Positions 16,075 to 23,570 of a stretch of DNA of 32,352 nt are shown here, one piece after another. Positions within the stretch are counted from its first letter, which is position 1. The number at the start of each line of letters is the position of its first letter. The translations under genes and the position numbers were made by a program. The notes below the pieces were generated by a model. The model was not told the origin of the DNA. It worked only from the letters and a program-made list of their open reading frames with translations, and did no database searches. Location: contig JAGUZQ010000117.1 in NCBI GenBank assembly GCA_020060765.1, forward strand, positions 1 through 32,352, in the 5' to 3' direction. The stretch is from Planctomycetota bacterium. Lineage in GTDB: Bacteria; Planctomycetota; SZUA-567.

Positions 16075-16734
16075 TCAATTAGCAAAATCAGTGCCAGCTC
16101 TGGCGCCAAGCAGCAGCATAATCGCCGCCGCCAGCAACCATATAATCGAACAAACCAGCCACAGCATAGCATCTTCACCAGCAGTGAAACAACTCTCCAG
16201 CGCGGCGAAAATATTGCCGTAAGATAATGTCTTAATCGACACAAGCACATCCGTGCGGCTGAATTCCTGCAGAAAATAACCACCCAGCGCACCGCCGCAA
16301 GCCAATATGCCTTGCACTAAGCAGTACCATTTTGCACTAAACGCAAGCAGGAATACGGAAAAGATGCCGAAGCAGGAAAAAACACCGCAAGTCTTTATCA
16401 GGCAATGATTTGTCAGTGGCGTCAGGCGCGAGGACAATACGCCAAGAAAAAACAGCGTCCCAAGTATGACCGACAGCACAAAGCCTGATTGGGCAATCAC
16501 TTGCAGACGCCCCGTAACCTTTTCCAGCAACAGGGGCAGGCAAACCAGCAGCATTGCCGCAAGACCTTGTGCGACAAAGAGAAAGGCGTTATCTACCGCA
16601 CCGGGAAGCAGGTAGCGCAAAAAATCCGCTCCGCCCTGGTCAATCACGACCAGCCACAGCGCGCCAGACGCCGCCAGCAACGGCAGGAACCAGAAACCAA
16701 CCAACCGGTTGGTTGGAATTGTCAAGTCTCGCAT
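16075..16734 (-). CDS. Polytopic membrane protein of unknown function
   Basis: A 219 aa protein with about six hydrophobic segments (roughly 11-30, 47-67, 82-102, 115-135, 139-160 and 188-210) and a short polar N-terminus. I do not recognise a family; the topology resembles permease subunits but no signature supports that. The start ATG at 16734 is one base after the TGA of the upstream gene (TGAAATG), so translation is probably coupled to that of the secreted STN/HEAT protein. The pair would put a periplasmic repeat protein and a membrane protein in the same place. A 20-bp perfect palindrome lies within the 5' end of the gene (16697-16716). Confidence 0.75.
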   Translation of the reverse strand: MRDLTIPTNRLVGFWFLPLLAASGALWLVVIDQGGADFLRYLLPGAVDNAFLFVAQGLAAMLLVCLPLLLEKVTGRLQVIAQSGFVLSVILGTLFFLGVLSSRLTPLTNHCLIKTCGVFSCFGIFSVFLLAFSAKWYCLVQGILACGGALGGYFLQEFSRTDVLVSIKTLSYGNIFAALESCFTAGEDAMLWLVCSIIWLLAAAIMLLLGARAGTDFAN

Positions 16735-16735
16735 T

Positions 16736-18460
16736 TCAACGCTCGACTTTGTTTTTCAGTTTGTTTTCTTCCCACCACTTTTTCCACTTGTCGGGTTCGT
16801 ATTCGATGTTTTTCTTGTCGATCTGCGGCGTCCCGGTCAAGCGGCGGAGAGAGACGATGATTTCCCACTTCTTGGGATATTTCTCCATCGCCGCGATCAG
16901 GGGCTCGACCGACTTGTTGGTGCCGACGGAATACAGCACCCGCGACGCCGACAGCGCCATTGCCTCGTCGCCGTTCTTGACATACTCCAGCATGGCGTCC
17001 TCGACCAGTTGGTTAGGCAGGGAATAATAAAGCTTGTAGATAAGGTTGCGTTTTTCCCCGTCGTTAGGAGCCTTGCCGATCATGTTCAGCACCGCGCTCG
17101 TCGCTTCGTCGCCGCCGTAGACAATCAGCGCGTCGACGAATTCCCGAACCGTACCCACATCGTTGGAATATTCGTTCATGGCGGCGATCACCTCAGGGAT
17201 AGCTTCGCGCACGTTCATCCGCGCCAGCGCGATTCCGCAAGGGTTCCGGTAATGGACATACTTATCCTTCAGCAGTTCGCGCAGCAGCGGCACCGATTCG
17301 GGGTCGGAATAATTGCCCAGCGCCTCGATGACCTTGCGCCGGGCGGTACCATCCTTGATCTTCTTGCGTCCCAGGCATTCCCTCAGCGCCTTGACTGATT
17401 CCGGCGCATTCATCTGCCCCACGATTTCCGCCGCCTTCCAGGCAACCACGCCGGTATCGTTTTCCATCAGGTCGGCCAGATCCTTGAGGTGCTCGTCGGG
17501 TTTGGCGCGGCAGCGGAGAGCCTCGATCGCCTCGTTACGGATCTGCTCGTTCTTGTCGCTTTTGACCAGACCCAGGATAATGGTAGCCACTGAATCATCG
17601 TGGAAATTGCGCAGCGCCAGCAGGGACGCCAGCCTGACGCCGGGGTCGCTGTCGGTGACCGACTGTTTCAGCCCCTCGACGCTTTCCTTCGCGCCCAGCC
17701 GGGAGACGGCGTTAGCCATTTCGATCTTGTCCTTGGTCGTACCCTCGGCCAGCACCTTGTTGAATTCCTGGAGAGTGGCGGAACCCAGCCCCCTTTCCGG
17801 ATCGTAGACGATAATGCCGCCGGGCATGGAGAGATATTTCATCTTGTTGGCGGAGAGAATTTCCACCAGCGCGCCTTCGAGAGAGGCTTCCTTGGTCTCG
17901 TAGTTCACGGTCGGCTGGGCGTTCCGATCCATTTTCTTCAGGGTTTCCTCCAGGGCGCCGTCGAGGAAAATCCTTACCCCCGCCTCCTTGCCCAGGGTTG
18001 TCAGCGCGGCGGGGAGTTTCTTCTTCTTGATATTAACGTCCAGTTTCACCCGCAAGGCCAGCTCGCGCACCAGCCGCATTTTCTCTTTCACCGCCTGTTC
18101 GCTTTTCGGCTCATACTTGAGGGTTTTCTCGAAACAGTCCGCCGCCTTGCCCGGCATCTCATGCGCCAGCGCCCATTCCCCCAGCAGGAACCAGCCCCTG
18201 GCGTCTTTATTTTCGATGAATTTCTCGCGCACCATGTATTCCGTGCGCGGCAGCACCTTGTCCCATTCCACCAAGGCCTGCGCGCCTTCGGCAATCTGGA
18301 TATGCATGCCGTTATCGCCGATAGCGACCACCAGCACCTGTTTCTTGCTGCCGTTTTTCATTTCCAGATCGACTGAACAGGCGGCCTGCGCCGGTTCGGT
18401 TCTCATCAGCCCCAGCAACAAAAACAACGCGGTCAAACACACGCTTCGATAACGATTCAT
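16736..18460 (-). CDS. Secreted STN-like/HEAT-repeat protein
   Basis: A 574 aa protein. A signal peptide (MNRYRSVCLTALFLLLGLM, cleavage after AQA near 26) is followed by a small N-terminal domain, a TPR-like helix pair (about 88-137), a segment resembling the STN or secretin short domain (about 137-223: a strand LDVNIKKKKLPAALTTLGKE, then PTVNYETKEASLEGALVEIL, then LSMPGGIIVYD), and an array of HEAT repeats (about 237-530). It ends in DKWKKWWEENK, a C-terminal motif frequent in planctomycete and Lentisphaerota HEAT proteins. STN domains occur in secretins and TonB-dependent receptors; here no barrel follows. ATG 18460 has GGAG 6 nt upstream. A strong promoter lies at 18525-18552. Function is unknown; a scaffold role is inference. 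Confidence 0.8.
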   Translation of the reverse strand: MNRYRSVCLTALFLLLGLMRTEPAQAACSVDLEMKNGSKKQVLVVAIGDNGMHIQIAEGAQALVEWDKVLPRTEYMVREKFIENKDARGWFLLGEWALAHEMPGKAADCFEKTLKYEPKSEQAVKEKMRLVRELALRVKLDVNIKKKKLPAALTTLGKEAGVRIFLDGALEETLKKMDRNAQPTVNYETKEASLEGALVEILSANKMKYLSMPGGIIVYDPERGLGSATLQEFNKVLAEGTTKDKIEMANAVSRLGAKESVEGLKQSVTDSDPGVRLASLLALRNFHDDSVATIILGLVKSDKNEQIRNEAIEALRCRAKPDEHLKDLADLMENDTGVVAWKAAEIVGQMNAPESVKALRECLGRKKIKDGTARRKVIEALGNYSDPESVPLLRELLKDKYVHYRNPCGIALARMNVREAIPEVIAAMNEYSNDVGTVREFVDALIVYGGDEATSAVLNMIGKAPNDGEKRNLIYKLYYSLPNQLVEDAMLEYVKNGDEAMALSASRVLYSVGTNKSVEPLIAAMEKYPKKWEIIVSLRRLTGTPQIDKKNIEYEPDKWKKWWEENKLKNKVER

Positions 18461-18524
18461 CTTTTTCTCCAGTGATAATAAACCATAAAGCAGACGCATA
18501 AGGACAGATGGACTATGTCAATTC

Positions 18525-18552
18525 ATTATATCACAATCCCCCGACTGCGCAA
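18525..18552 (-). promoter_or_regulatory. Extended -10 promoter of the STN/HEAT operon
   Basis: On the minus strand TTGCGC (18552-18547) is followed after 16 nt by TATAAT (18530-18525), which is preceded by TG-A to make the extended -10 form TGATATAAT. The leader to the ATG would be about 58 nt. Confidence 0.65.
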
Positions 18553-18556
18553 CCGC

Positions 18557-19477
18557 TTATCCCGGCCAAACCAGGGTGGAAGCTATCGCGTCGGAATCCT
18601 CCCCCCGGAAGGCGCGCGCGCCCGGCGGCAGCCACACTTCGGCCAACGTCGGCCCAAACACCACGCGGCAATCCGGCTTCCTTTCCCCCAAACTTACCGC
18701 CGCAGCCAGGTGCGAGACACCGGAATCGTTGCCGACATACACCTCCGCCCCTGCCAGCAGCGCGGCCAGTTCCGGCAGCTCCAGTTGATCAAATAATGCC
18801 GCACCCTCGATCTGTCGAACAAGTTTTTGTCCCGCCTCCCCGTCGGCCTCGCCGCAGGTGACTGCCACGGCGTGAGTCCGAGCCAGTCTCTGCCCCACTT
18901 CGGCAAAACGCTCCAGAGGCCAATTTTTCCTTACGCCGCCGGAGCCGGGATGCAAAACGGCGTAGCGTTTCCCCAACCCGCGCGCCGCCGCCCGCACCTG
19001 CGGTAATGACACTTGAAACAGGCTTGAAGCAGGTGCCACTACCGGATAGTTTTGCTGCCGCAGAAATTCCTCCACCGGGCGCAGGATAAACCGGTAAGCC
19101 CAGCCGTCGGAACCGTCTTCCGCCGGACGGGGAGGACAGGCTACTACCTGCCTGCAACCGAGAGCCTGAATATTTTTTGCGATTGCCTGGCCGGGGTCGC
19201 GGCTGTAGAGAAAAGCGCCGTCGGCGTCACGGAAAATTTCGCGTAGAGCTTCGGGCGGACGGGAAGAGCCGTCGCCGAACAGCCAGGCGAAACGCGCGGA
19301 GGAAAAATCGTGGAAAAAATCGGCGAGGCGGAAATCAACCAGCAGCAGCCCCTGGGGAGCGGTCGCAAGCAGGCCGATCTTGGCGGCGGGAAAGGTGGCG
19401 CGCAGAGCGGCGAGCGCGACTCTGGTAATAACCACGTCCCCCAACGCGCCGGGACGCAGCAGCAGGATTTTCTTCAT
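18557..19477 (-). CDS. Glycosyltransferase family 9 (heptosyltransferase-like)
   Basis: A 306 aa protein with the GT9 pattern: N-terminal KKILLLRPGALGDVVIT, HPGSGGVRKNWPLERFAEV (176-194) and GNDSGVSHLAAA (249-260). GT9 enzymes such as WaaF and WaaC add heptose from ADP-heptose to lipopolysaccharide core at the cytoplasmic face of the inner membrane, which points to a Gram-negative envelope. The exact donor and acceptor cannot be told. The ribosome binding site is weak. The stop is followed within 30 nt by the promoter of the next operon. The 3' neighbour spacer (19478-19664) holds a hairpin repeat. Confidence 0.9.
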   Translation of the reverse strand: MKKILLLRPGALGDVVITRVALAALRATFPAAKIGLLATAPQGLLLVDFRLADFFHDFSSARFAWLFGDGSSRPPEALREIFRDADGAFLYSRDPGQAIAKNIQALGCRQVVACPPRPAEDGSDGWAYRFILRPVEEFLRQQNYPVVAPASSLFQVSLPQVRAAARGLGKRYAVLHPGSGGVRKNWPLERFAEVGQRLARTHAVAVTCGEADGEAGQKLVRQIEGAALFDQLELPELAALLAGAEVYVGNDSGVSHLAAAVSLGERKPDCRVVFGPTLAEVWLPPGARAFRGEDSDAIASTLVWPG

Positions 19478-19532
19478 CGGTTCAATCGCAGAGCTATCGC
19501 ATTTACAGCGCGGCTTATTGGCTTAGTGCAGC

Positions 19533-19660
19533 GTCCCGCAAAGAAAGGGGCAAACGCAAATATGTTCTCCCCTCCCGACCTCCCCTGGAAGGGGAGGGAT
19601 TATTGCCCCCTCATTCGCGGAGCGCAAGCCAGTCAGCCAGCCATCAAGCCAACCACCCGC
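19533..19660. repeat. CCTCCCC repeat, half copy, plus GCCAGTCA words
   Basis: The leader with GGGGCAAACGCA (19544-19556) is followed by one hairpin, CCTCCCC-tggaa-GGGGAGG (about 19579-19597). Downstream at 19625-19660 are tandem words GCCAGTCA/GCCAGCCA related to those near 7101-7120. Compared with copy 1 at 356-469 the first hairpin is missing. Confidence 0.65.
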
Positions 19661-19664
19661 CGTC

Positions 19665-20045
19665 TCAGCCCGTTACGTGGGCGGAAACCGATTTCTCGTA
19701 GGCGGCGATCACCGACTCGTGAATGGAGTTGCGGCATTCCTGGCTGATGGGATGGGCGATATCCACATGCGCCCGCGGCGACCCCTCCGGCATCGGCATG
19801 GACGGGGGCAGCTTTTTGCCGCAGCCATTGCAGAAAGCGGCGCGTACCGGATTTTTCGTGCCGCACTGCCGGCATCTGCCCATGACCTTGCGGCTGGGCA
19901 TAGCCACAAATAAACCCTTGGTGCCGTCGATGATCTTCACGTCCCTGACCACGAATTCGTTATCGAAGGTCAGCGTCGCGAATGCCCGAAGTTTTTCCGC
20001 GTTATCGCCCTCCACCAGTCGCACCTTGACTTCCGTCAGTTCCAT
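19665..20045 (-). CDS. spoVG: SpoVG family regulator with inserted zinc ribbon
   Basis: SpoVG is a small DNA- or RNA-binding regulator. The N-terminus (ELTEVKVRLV, FATLTFDNEFVVRDVKIIDG, GLFVAMPSRK) and the end (DIAHPISQECRNSIHESVIAAYE) match the family well. Between the MPSRK and DIAHPI motifs, where B. subtilis SpoVG has a short loop, about 30 extra residues hold C58-x2-C61 and C72-x2-C75, a zinc-ribbon pattern. The protein is 126 aa against about 90-97 for Firmicutes homologues. I chose ATG 20045, which overlaps the ispE stop codon (TGATG) and has GGAG 7 nt upstream; GTG 20048 is less likely. Translational coupling to ispE is expected, and the ispE/spoVG neighbourhood is known from Firmicutes. 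Confidence 0.92.
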   Translation of the reverse strand: MELTEVKVRLVEGDNAEKLRAFATLTFDNEFVVRDVKIIDGTKGLFVAMPSRKVMGRCRQCGTKNPVRAAFCNGCGKKLPPSMPMPEGSPRAHVDIAHPISQECRNSIHESVIAAYEKSVSAHVTG

Positions 20046-20935
20046 CACCCGACTCCTTCCCGGTTGCCTTGCTCAATGCGCTTAGCTTCGGAGAACGCTT
20101 TCGTTCCCACCGCCACGCACCCGGCGATCCGGCCCAACTCGGACGCCGCGTTGCCATCATAATCATGCATCACACACCACACCGCCGAGCCGCTGCCACT
20201 CAGACGGAAACAACCCTTCCCTGACAATTTTTCGTGCAGAATTTTCTGCCGGAGCTCGATTTCCTCCGCGATTTTTTCAAAACGGTTGAAACTTTCCGCC
20301 ACCAGTTCCCGCCTGTCACCCCGGCTCCAGGCAGACAGAAACCGATCGATTTTCCTGGCGCCGAAATCCTCCCGGCGCAAACGGGAATATGCCTCGGCGG
20401 TGGAAATTCCCCACGGAGGCAACAGCAGCAAAAACTCCAGCCCCAAGCCTTGCGCCAGCGGGGTCACGATCTCCCCCCTGCCCTCGCACAGGCACGCCCC
20501 GCCCCAGAGAAAAAACGGCACATCTGAACCGATGCCTGCGCCGATTGCCACCAGTTCCTCCCGTGACAGATTCAATCCCCACAACTGGTTTGCCAGCCGC
20601 AGAGACGCCGCCGCGTCAGCAGAACCGCCGCCCAATCCCGCGCCGACCGGAATTCTCTTGCTCAGTTTCAACTCAAGACCGTGCCGTACGCCGGTTTTCT
20701 CGCGCAGGGCAAGAACGGCTTTTACCGCCAGGTTGCGTTCGTCGACCGGGATGGCCGGGTCGTCGCACGACAACACGACAAGCGGCTCATCCAATACGCG
20801 AGCCGCCAGAGTGTCGGATAAGTCTATTTCCTGGAAAACGGAAACGATATCGTGATAGCCATCACCGCGACGGCCTTGCACTTCCAGGAATAAATTTATC
20901 TTTGCACAAGCTCTGGTGTAAAAATAATCAACCAT
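20045..20935 (-). CDS. ispE: 4-diphosphocytidyl-2-C-methyl-D-erythritol kinase
   Basis: IspE phosphorylates 4-(CDP)-2-C-methyl-D-erythritol in the cytosol, the fourth step of the MEP pathway to isoprenoids. The N-terminus ACAKINLFLEVQGRRGDGYH and the GHMP-kinase ATP loop PVGAGLGGGSADAAASL are diagnostic; the C-terminal LSGSGSAVWCV is the third GHMP motif. The length of 296 aa from ATG 20935 fits the family; the open frame up to 21052 lacks conservation. The ribosome binding site is weak, but a good promoter (20973-21001) precedes this start. The gene overlaps spoVG by one base. Confidence 0.95.
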   Translation of the reverse strand: MVDYFYTRACAKINLFLEVQGRRGDGYHDIVSVFQEIDLSDTLAARVLDEPLVVLSCDDPAIPVDERNLAVKAVLALREKTGVRHGLELKLSKRIPVGAGLGGGSADAAASLRLANQLWGLNLSREELVAIGAGIGSDVPFFLWGGACLCEGRGEIVTPLAQGLGLEFLLLLPPWGISTAEAYSRLRREDFGARKIDRFLSAWSRGDRRELVAESFNRFEKIAEEIELRQKILHEKLSGKGCFRLSGSGSAVWCVMHDYDGNAASELGRIAGCVAVGTKAFSEAKRIEQGNREGVG

Positions 20936-20972
20936 AATTGATACAATTAACCACTGCCCGAACTGACAATAT

Positions 20973-21001
20973 ATAATATTACATGACAGCCTGCTATGCA
21001 A
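20973..21001 (-). promoter_or_regulatory. Sigma-70-type promoter of ispE-spoVG
   Basis: On the minus strand TTGCAT (21001-20996), 17 nt, TATTAT (20978-20973). The predicted leader before the ispE ATG is about 30 nt. This placement supports the ATG at 20935 over the upstream in-frame codon. Confidence 0.65.
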
Positions 21002-21123
21002 ATGTTTTTTAATAAATTCCGACGTAACGATTATTACCACACGAGGTTGCAACGATGAAACTACTGTTCAAGGGCTTGCTGCAGATTTGGCGAATTGCCT
21101 GATCTGGAGTGGAATACAGGCAG

Positions 21124-21753
21124 TCACTCCTCTTTCTGGAATATGGGGGCGGCTTGTTCGTCGCTTTCGGCAGAGTGCAGTTTCGCGCCCTGTTCCACCA
21201 GCAGCGTTTCCACCTGGCGGTGGCCCCGCTGCGAGGCGCGTTTCACCGGGGTGTCGCCGGAATCGTTTTCCTCATCCACCTTCGCGCCGCGCTCAATCAG
21301 GAACCGCACTATCTCCTCGTAGCCGTCCCAGGTGGCATAGTACAAAGCGGTGTTGCCGCGCCCGCCCCGGGCGTCGATGTTAGCGCCGCGCTCCACCAGG
21401 ATTTTCACCACCTCCAGGTGCCCGCCCATCGCCGCGGCGTGCAGGGGGGTCATGCCGGCCTTGTTACAGGCGTTGACGTCGACCTTGTGGTCGAGCAGGA
21501 GTTGCACGATGTCGGCGTGACCCTGCATCGAGGCCACGTGCAGGGGGGTGAAACCGTTGGCGTCGACCGCCTTGGCCAGCCACCGGCTTTCCAGCAGGTA
21601 TCTTTTCAGGGTCTTGGTGTCTCCCCACTGGCAGGCGCGCATGATGACCTTGGGATATCCGCTGCCCCGCGCCGAACGGATCAGCGCGATAAAGATCAGA
21701 GTGCCCAGCGCCAAGGCAATCCATTCGATATTCTGCAAAATCAGGCCGGTCAT
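21124..21753 (-). CDS. Membrane-anchored ankyrin-repeat protein
   Basis: A 209 aa protein with one N-terminal transmembrane helix (about 10-26, WIALALGTLIFIALI) and four ankyrin repeats with 33-residue spacing (TPLHVA at 69, TPLHAA at 102, TALYYA at 135, TPVKRA at 168), preceded by a degenerate repeat near 35-60. Ankyrin repeats mediate protein binding; the partner is unknown. ATG 21753 overlaps the apbE stop (ATGA), so the protein is translated with apbE. The last 20 residues are polar and not conserved. Confidence 0.88.
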   Translation of the reverse strand: MTGLILQNIEWIALALGTLIFIALIRSARGSGYPKVIMRACQWGDTKTLKRYLLESRWLAKAVDANGFTPLHVASMQGHADIVQLLLDHKVDVNACNKAGMTPLHAAAMGGHLEVVKILVERGANIDARGGRGNTALYYATWDGYEEIVRFLIERGAKVDEENDSGDTPVKRASQRGHRQVETLLVEQGAKLHSAESDEQAAPIFQKEE

Positions 21754-22883
21754 TTTTCCCGACTCCCGTCGCCGTCGAACCCCAGCCGTTCCTGCCTGAC
21801 CTTCCCGCCGTCCGGCACCAACAGGATTACCCTGATTTTTTTCAACGGCGAAATCTCGTTGTAGCGGTTCACGAATTCGCGCGCCTGCTCCAGGCTCATC
21901 ACCGACAGCGACGTCGCCAGCGCGTCGGCGGCGGCGCAGGAATCGGGATGGATCACGGTCACGCTCGCCGCGCCGCCGGTCACGGGATAGCCGGTGCGGG
22001 GATCGAGAATATGCGAATAACGTTTGCCTTCGAACTCAAAATACTGCTCGTAATCCCCGCTGGTAGCGACCGCGCAGTCGGTCAGCTCCAGGGTAGAGGC
22101 ATAGTCCTGCCAGTCGCGCGGATTGCGGATGCCGACTTTCCAGCCGCCAGGGTTTTCTCCCGAACCCAGTTGCTGCTTTACGCTTTTGTCAGTCGTCACG
22201 TGTCCGGCCAGCCGCACCTCTCCGCCGATTTCTACAATCGCGTTTTCAATGCCGGCCCGCTTGACCGCCTCCATCGCCTGATCGACCCCAAACCCTTTGG
22301 CGATGGCGGCGAGATTTATTTTCATCCCCCCGACCGCGAACCCCACCCGCATTCCGTCGCGCTTGAACAAAATCTTGTCGCTGCCCACCCGCGCGAGGGT
22401 TTCCCGCACCGTCACTTCGTCCGGCATTTGTTTCACCGCGCCATTTTCAAAATGGTACAGTTTCGACAGGGGAAAGACTGTCACGTCGAACGCGCCGCCG
22501 GTCAGTTCGTAATAGCGCAGCGACTCCATCAGCACCTGCCAGGTGAGGGGATTAAGCTCCACCCACTCGCCTTCCTTCGCCGCGTTCAGCCTCCCGACGT
22601 CGCTGTCGTCGCGGTAGGCGCTCATCAATTGCTCGACCCGGCGCGTCGCGGCGAAAGCCTGCTCGGCTATGTCCCCCAATTCGGCGGCGGAATGATTATC
22701 CGACACCAGCGTGAGATGGGCTTCGGTGCCCATCACCAGGGCGCTGGCGGTAAAAGGCGCGGGTTTGCCCCAGAATCCGGGCAGACCCTGCCGCAGCAGC
22801 AGGAGCAGCGCGGCAAGGGCAAGCAGCGCCAGCAGTGCCGGGGCGAGGGCGCGCCTGAGTTCGGGTTTTTCTGCCTTCGTCAT
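21750..22883 (-). CDS. apbE: FAD:protein FMN transferase (ApbE)
   Basis: ApbE attaches FMN from FAD through a phosphoester bond to a Thr of target proteins such as Rnf/Nqr subunits, on the periplasmic side. The 377 aa protein has a signal anchor (about 12-31) without a lipobox Cys, then ALVMGTEAHLTL (48-59), GGAFDVTVFPL, GGMKINLAAIAKGFGVDQA (185-203), VEIGGEVRLAG, YSHILDPRTGYPV and the metal-site segment AADALATSLSVM (318-329). It starts 4 nt after the iscU stop and overlaps the ankyrin gene. No Rnf or Nqr target gene is visible in the window. Confidence 0.94.
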   Translation of the reverse strand: MTKAEKPELRRALAPALLALLALAALLLLLRQGLPGFWGKPAPFTASALVMGTEAHLTLVSDNHSAAELGDIAEQAFAATRRVEQLMSAYRDDSDVGRLNAAKEGEWVELNPLTWQVLMESLRYYELTGGAFDVTVFPLSKLYHFENGAVKQMPDEVTVRETLARVGSDKILFKRDGMRVGFAVGGMKINLAAIAKGFGVDQAMEAVKRAGIENAIVEIGGEVRLAGHVTTDKSVKQQLGSGENPGGWKVGIRNPRDWQDYASTLELTDCAVATSGDYEQYFEFEGKRYSHILDPRTGYPVTGGAASVTVIHPDSCAAADALATSLSVMSLEQAREFVNRYNEISPLKKIRVILLVPDGGKVRQERLGFDGDGSREK

Positions 22884-22887
22884 AGCC

Positions 22888-23271
22888 TCAGCTTTTACTG
22901 GCTTCGGGATGCCTGGCGTAATAATCCTCGATGGCGGCGTGGATGCCGTCGGCGGCGAGGTTGGAGCAGTGCAGCTTTTCCGGCGGCAGCCCCCCGAGCG
23001 CCTCGGCCACGTTGTTGCGCGTCATGGCCAGAGCCTCATCCAGGGTCATGCCCTTAGCCATTTCCGTCGCCATGCTGCTGGTGGCGATAGCCGCCGCGCA
23101 ACCCAGAGTCTTGAATTTCACGTCGGCCAGTTTGCCGTCGGCGACACGGATGGAAATGCGCATCATGTCCCCGCAGGTGGGGTTGCCCACCTCGCCCACC
23201 CCGTCAGGATTTTCGATCGCGCCCATGTTGCGCGGATTTTCAAAATGATCCATTACTTTGTCGGTATACAT
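22888..23271 (-). CDS. iscU: Iron-sulfur cluster scaffold protein (IscU/NifU N-terminal type)
   Basis: A 127 aa scaffold on which a cluster is built from sulfur delivered by the desulfurase. The three ligand cysteines are present: C33 (NPTCGD, with Asp35), C58 (GCAAAIATSS) and C102 (KLHCSNLA). The N-terminus YTDKVMDHFENPRNMG is the family signature. The variant HCSNLAADGIHAAIEDY is typical of the NifU-like scaffolds that pair with a NifS-type desulfurase outside Proteobacteria. ATG 23271 is chosen over the upstream TTG because GGAG lies 8 nt before it; that GGAG comes from the AGTCTCC word repeat on the opposite strand. The matching desulfurase is upstream, separated by the PilZ gene and a repeat-filled spacer. 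Confidence 0.95.
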   Translation of the reverse strand: MYTDKVMDHFENPRNMGAIENPDGVGEVGNPTCGDMMRISIRVADGKLADVKFKTLGCAAAIATSSMATEMAKGMTLDEALAMTRNNVAEALGGLPPEKLHCSNLAADGIHAAIEDYYARHPEASKS

Positions 23272-23275
23272 TTTC

Positions 23276-23553
23276 AAGTCTCCAGTTTACAGTCTCCAGT
23301 CTCCAGTTTTCCGAATATAAGCTTATCGGTACTGTCAGGCTGAAACTATTTTTCCTCTCCCTTCCAGGCAGATGCGTGGGAGCGACCGGGAGACGATGCT
23401 GATATCGCTGCGGTTTAAGCGATATTTAGCATCGTCGGACGGGCGCGACTACGCAGATGCCGGACGGTTAATTAGATGCCGGAAATCTCCCGACAAATCC
23501 TCAAACGAACAAACTCCCCCCCCCGAAAAAAAAATACTGGAGACTGGAGACTT
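23276..23553. repeat. Inverted AGTCTCC word repeats bounding a spacer
   Basis: Tandem AGTCTCC words at 23276-23307 are matched by inverted ACTGGAGACTGGAGACTT at 23536-23553 (17-18 bp perfect). Between them lies the hairpin element at 23363-23463 and, near 23516-23534, runs of nine C and nine A separated by a G. The left arm also supplies the ribosome binding site of iscU. The spacer holds no gene. Confidence 0.65.
23363..23463. repeat. 100-bp hairpin element, copy 1
   Basis: It begins TCCAGGCAGATG and ends with GCAGATGCCGG. The core has CGATGCT (23394-23400) pairing with AGCATCG (23428-23434) and an inner stem TATCG/CGATA. The copy at 31596-31693 is about 90 percent identical with changed but complementary inner stem bases. 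Confidence 0.8.
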
Positions 23554-23570
23554 TTTCGCCGTGCGAAAAA

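Noticed and set aside
16697..16716. 20-bp perfect palindrome CCAACCAACCGGTTGGTTGG as an operator
   Set aside because: It lies inside the coding sequence of the membrane protein and has no promoter nearby; chance or codon use can explain it.
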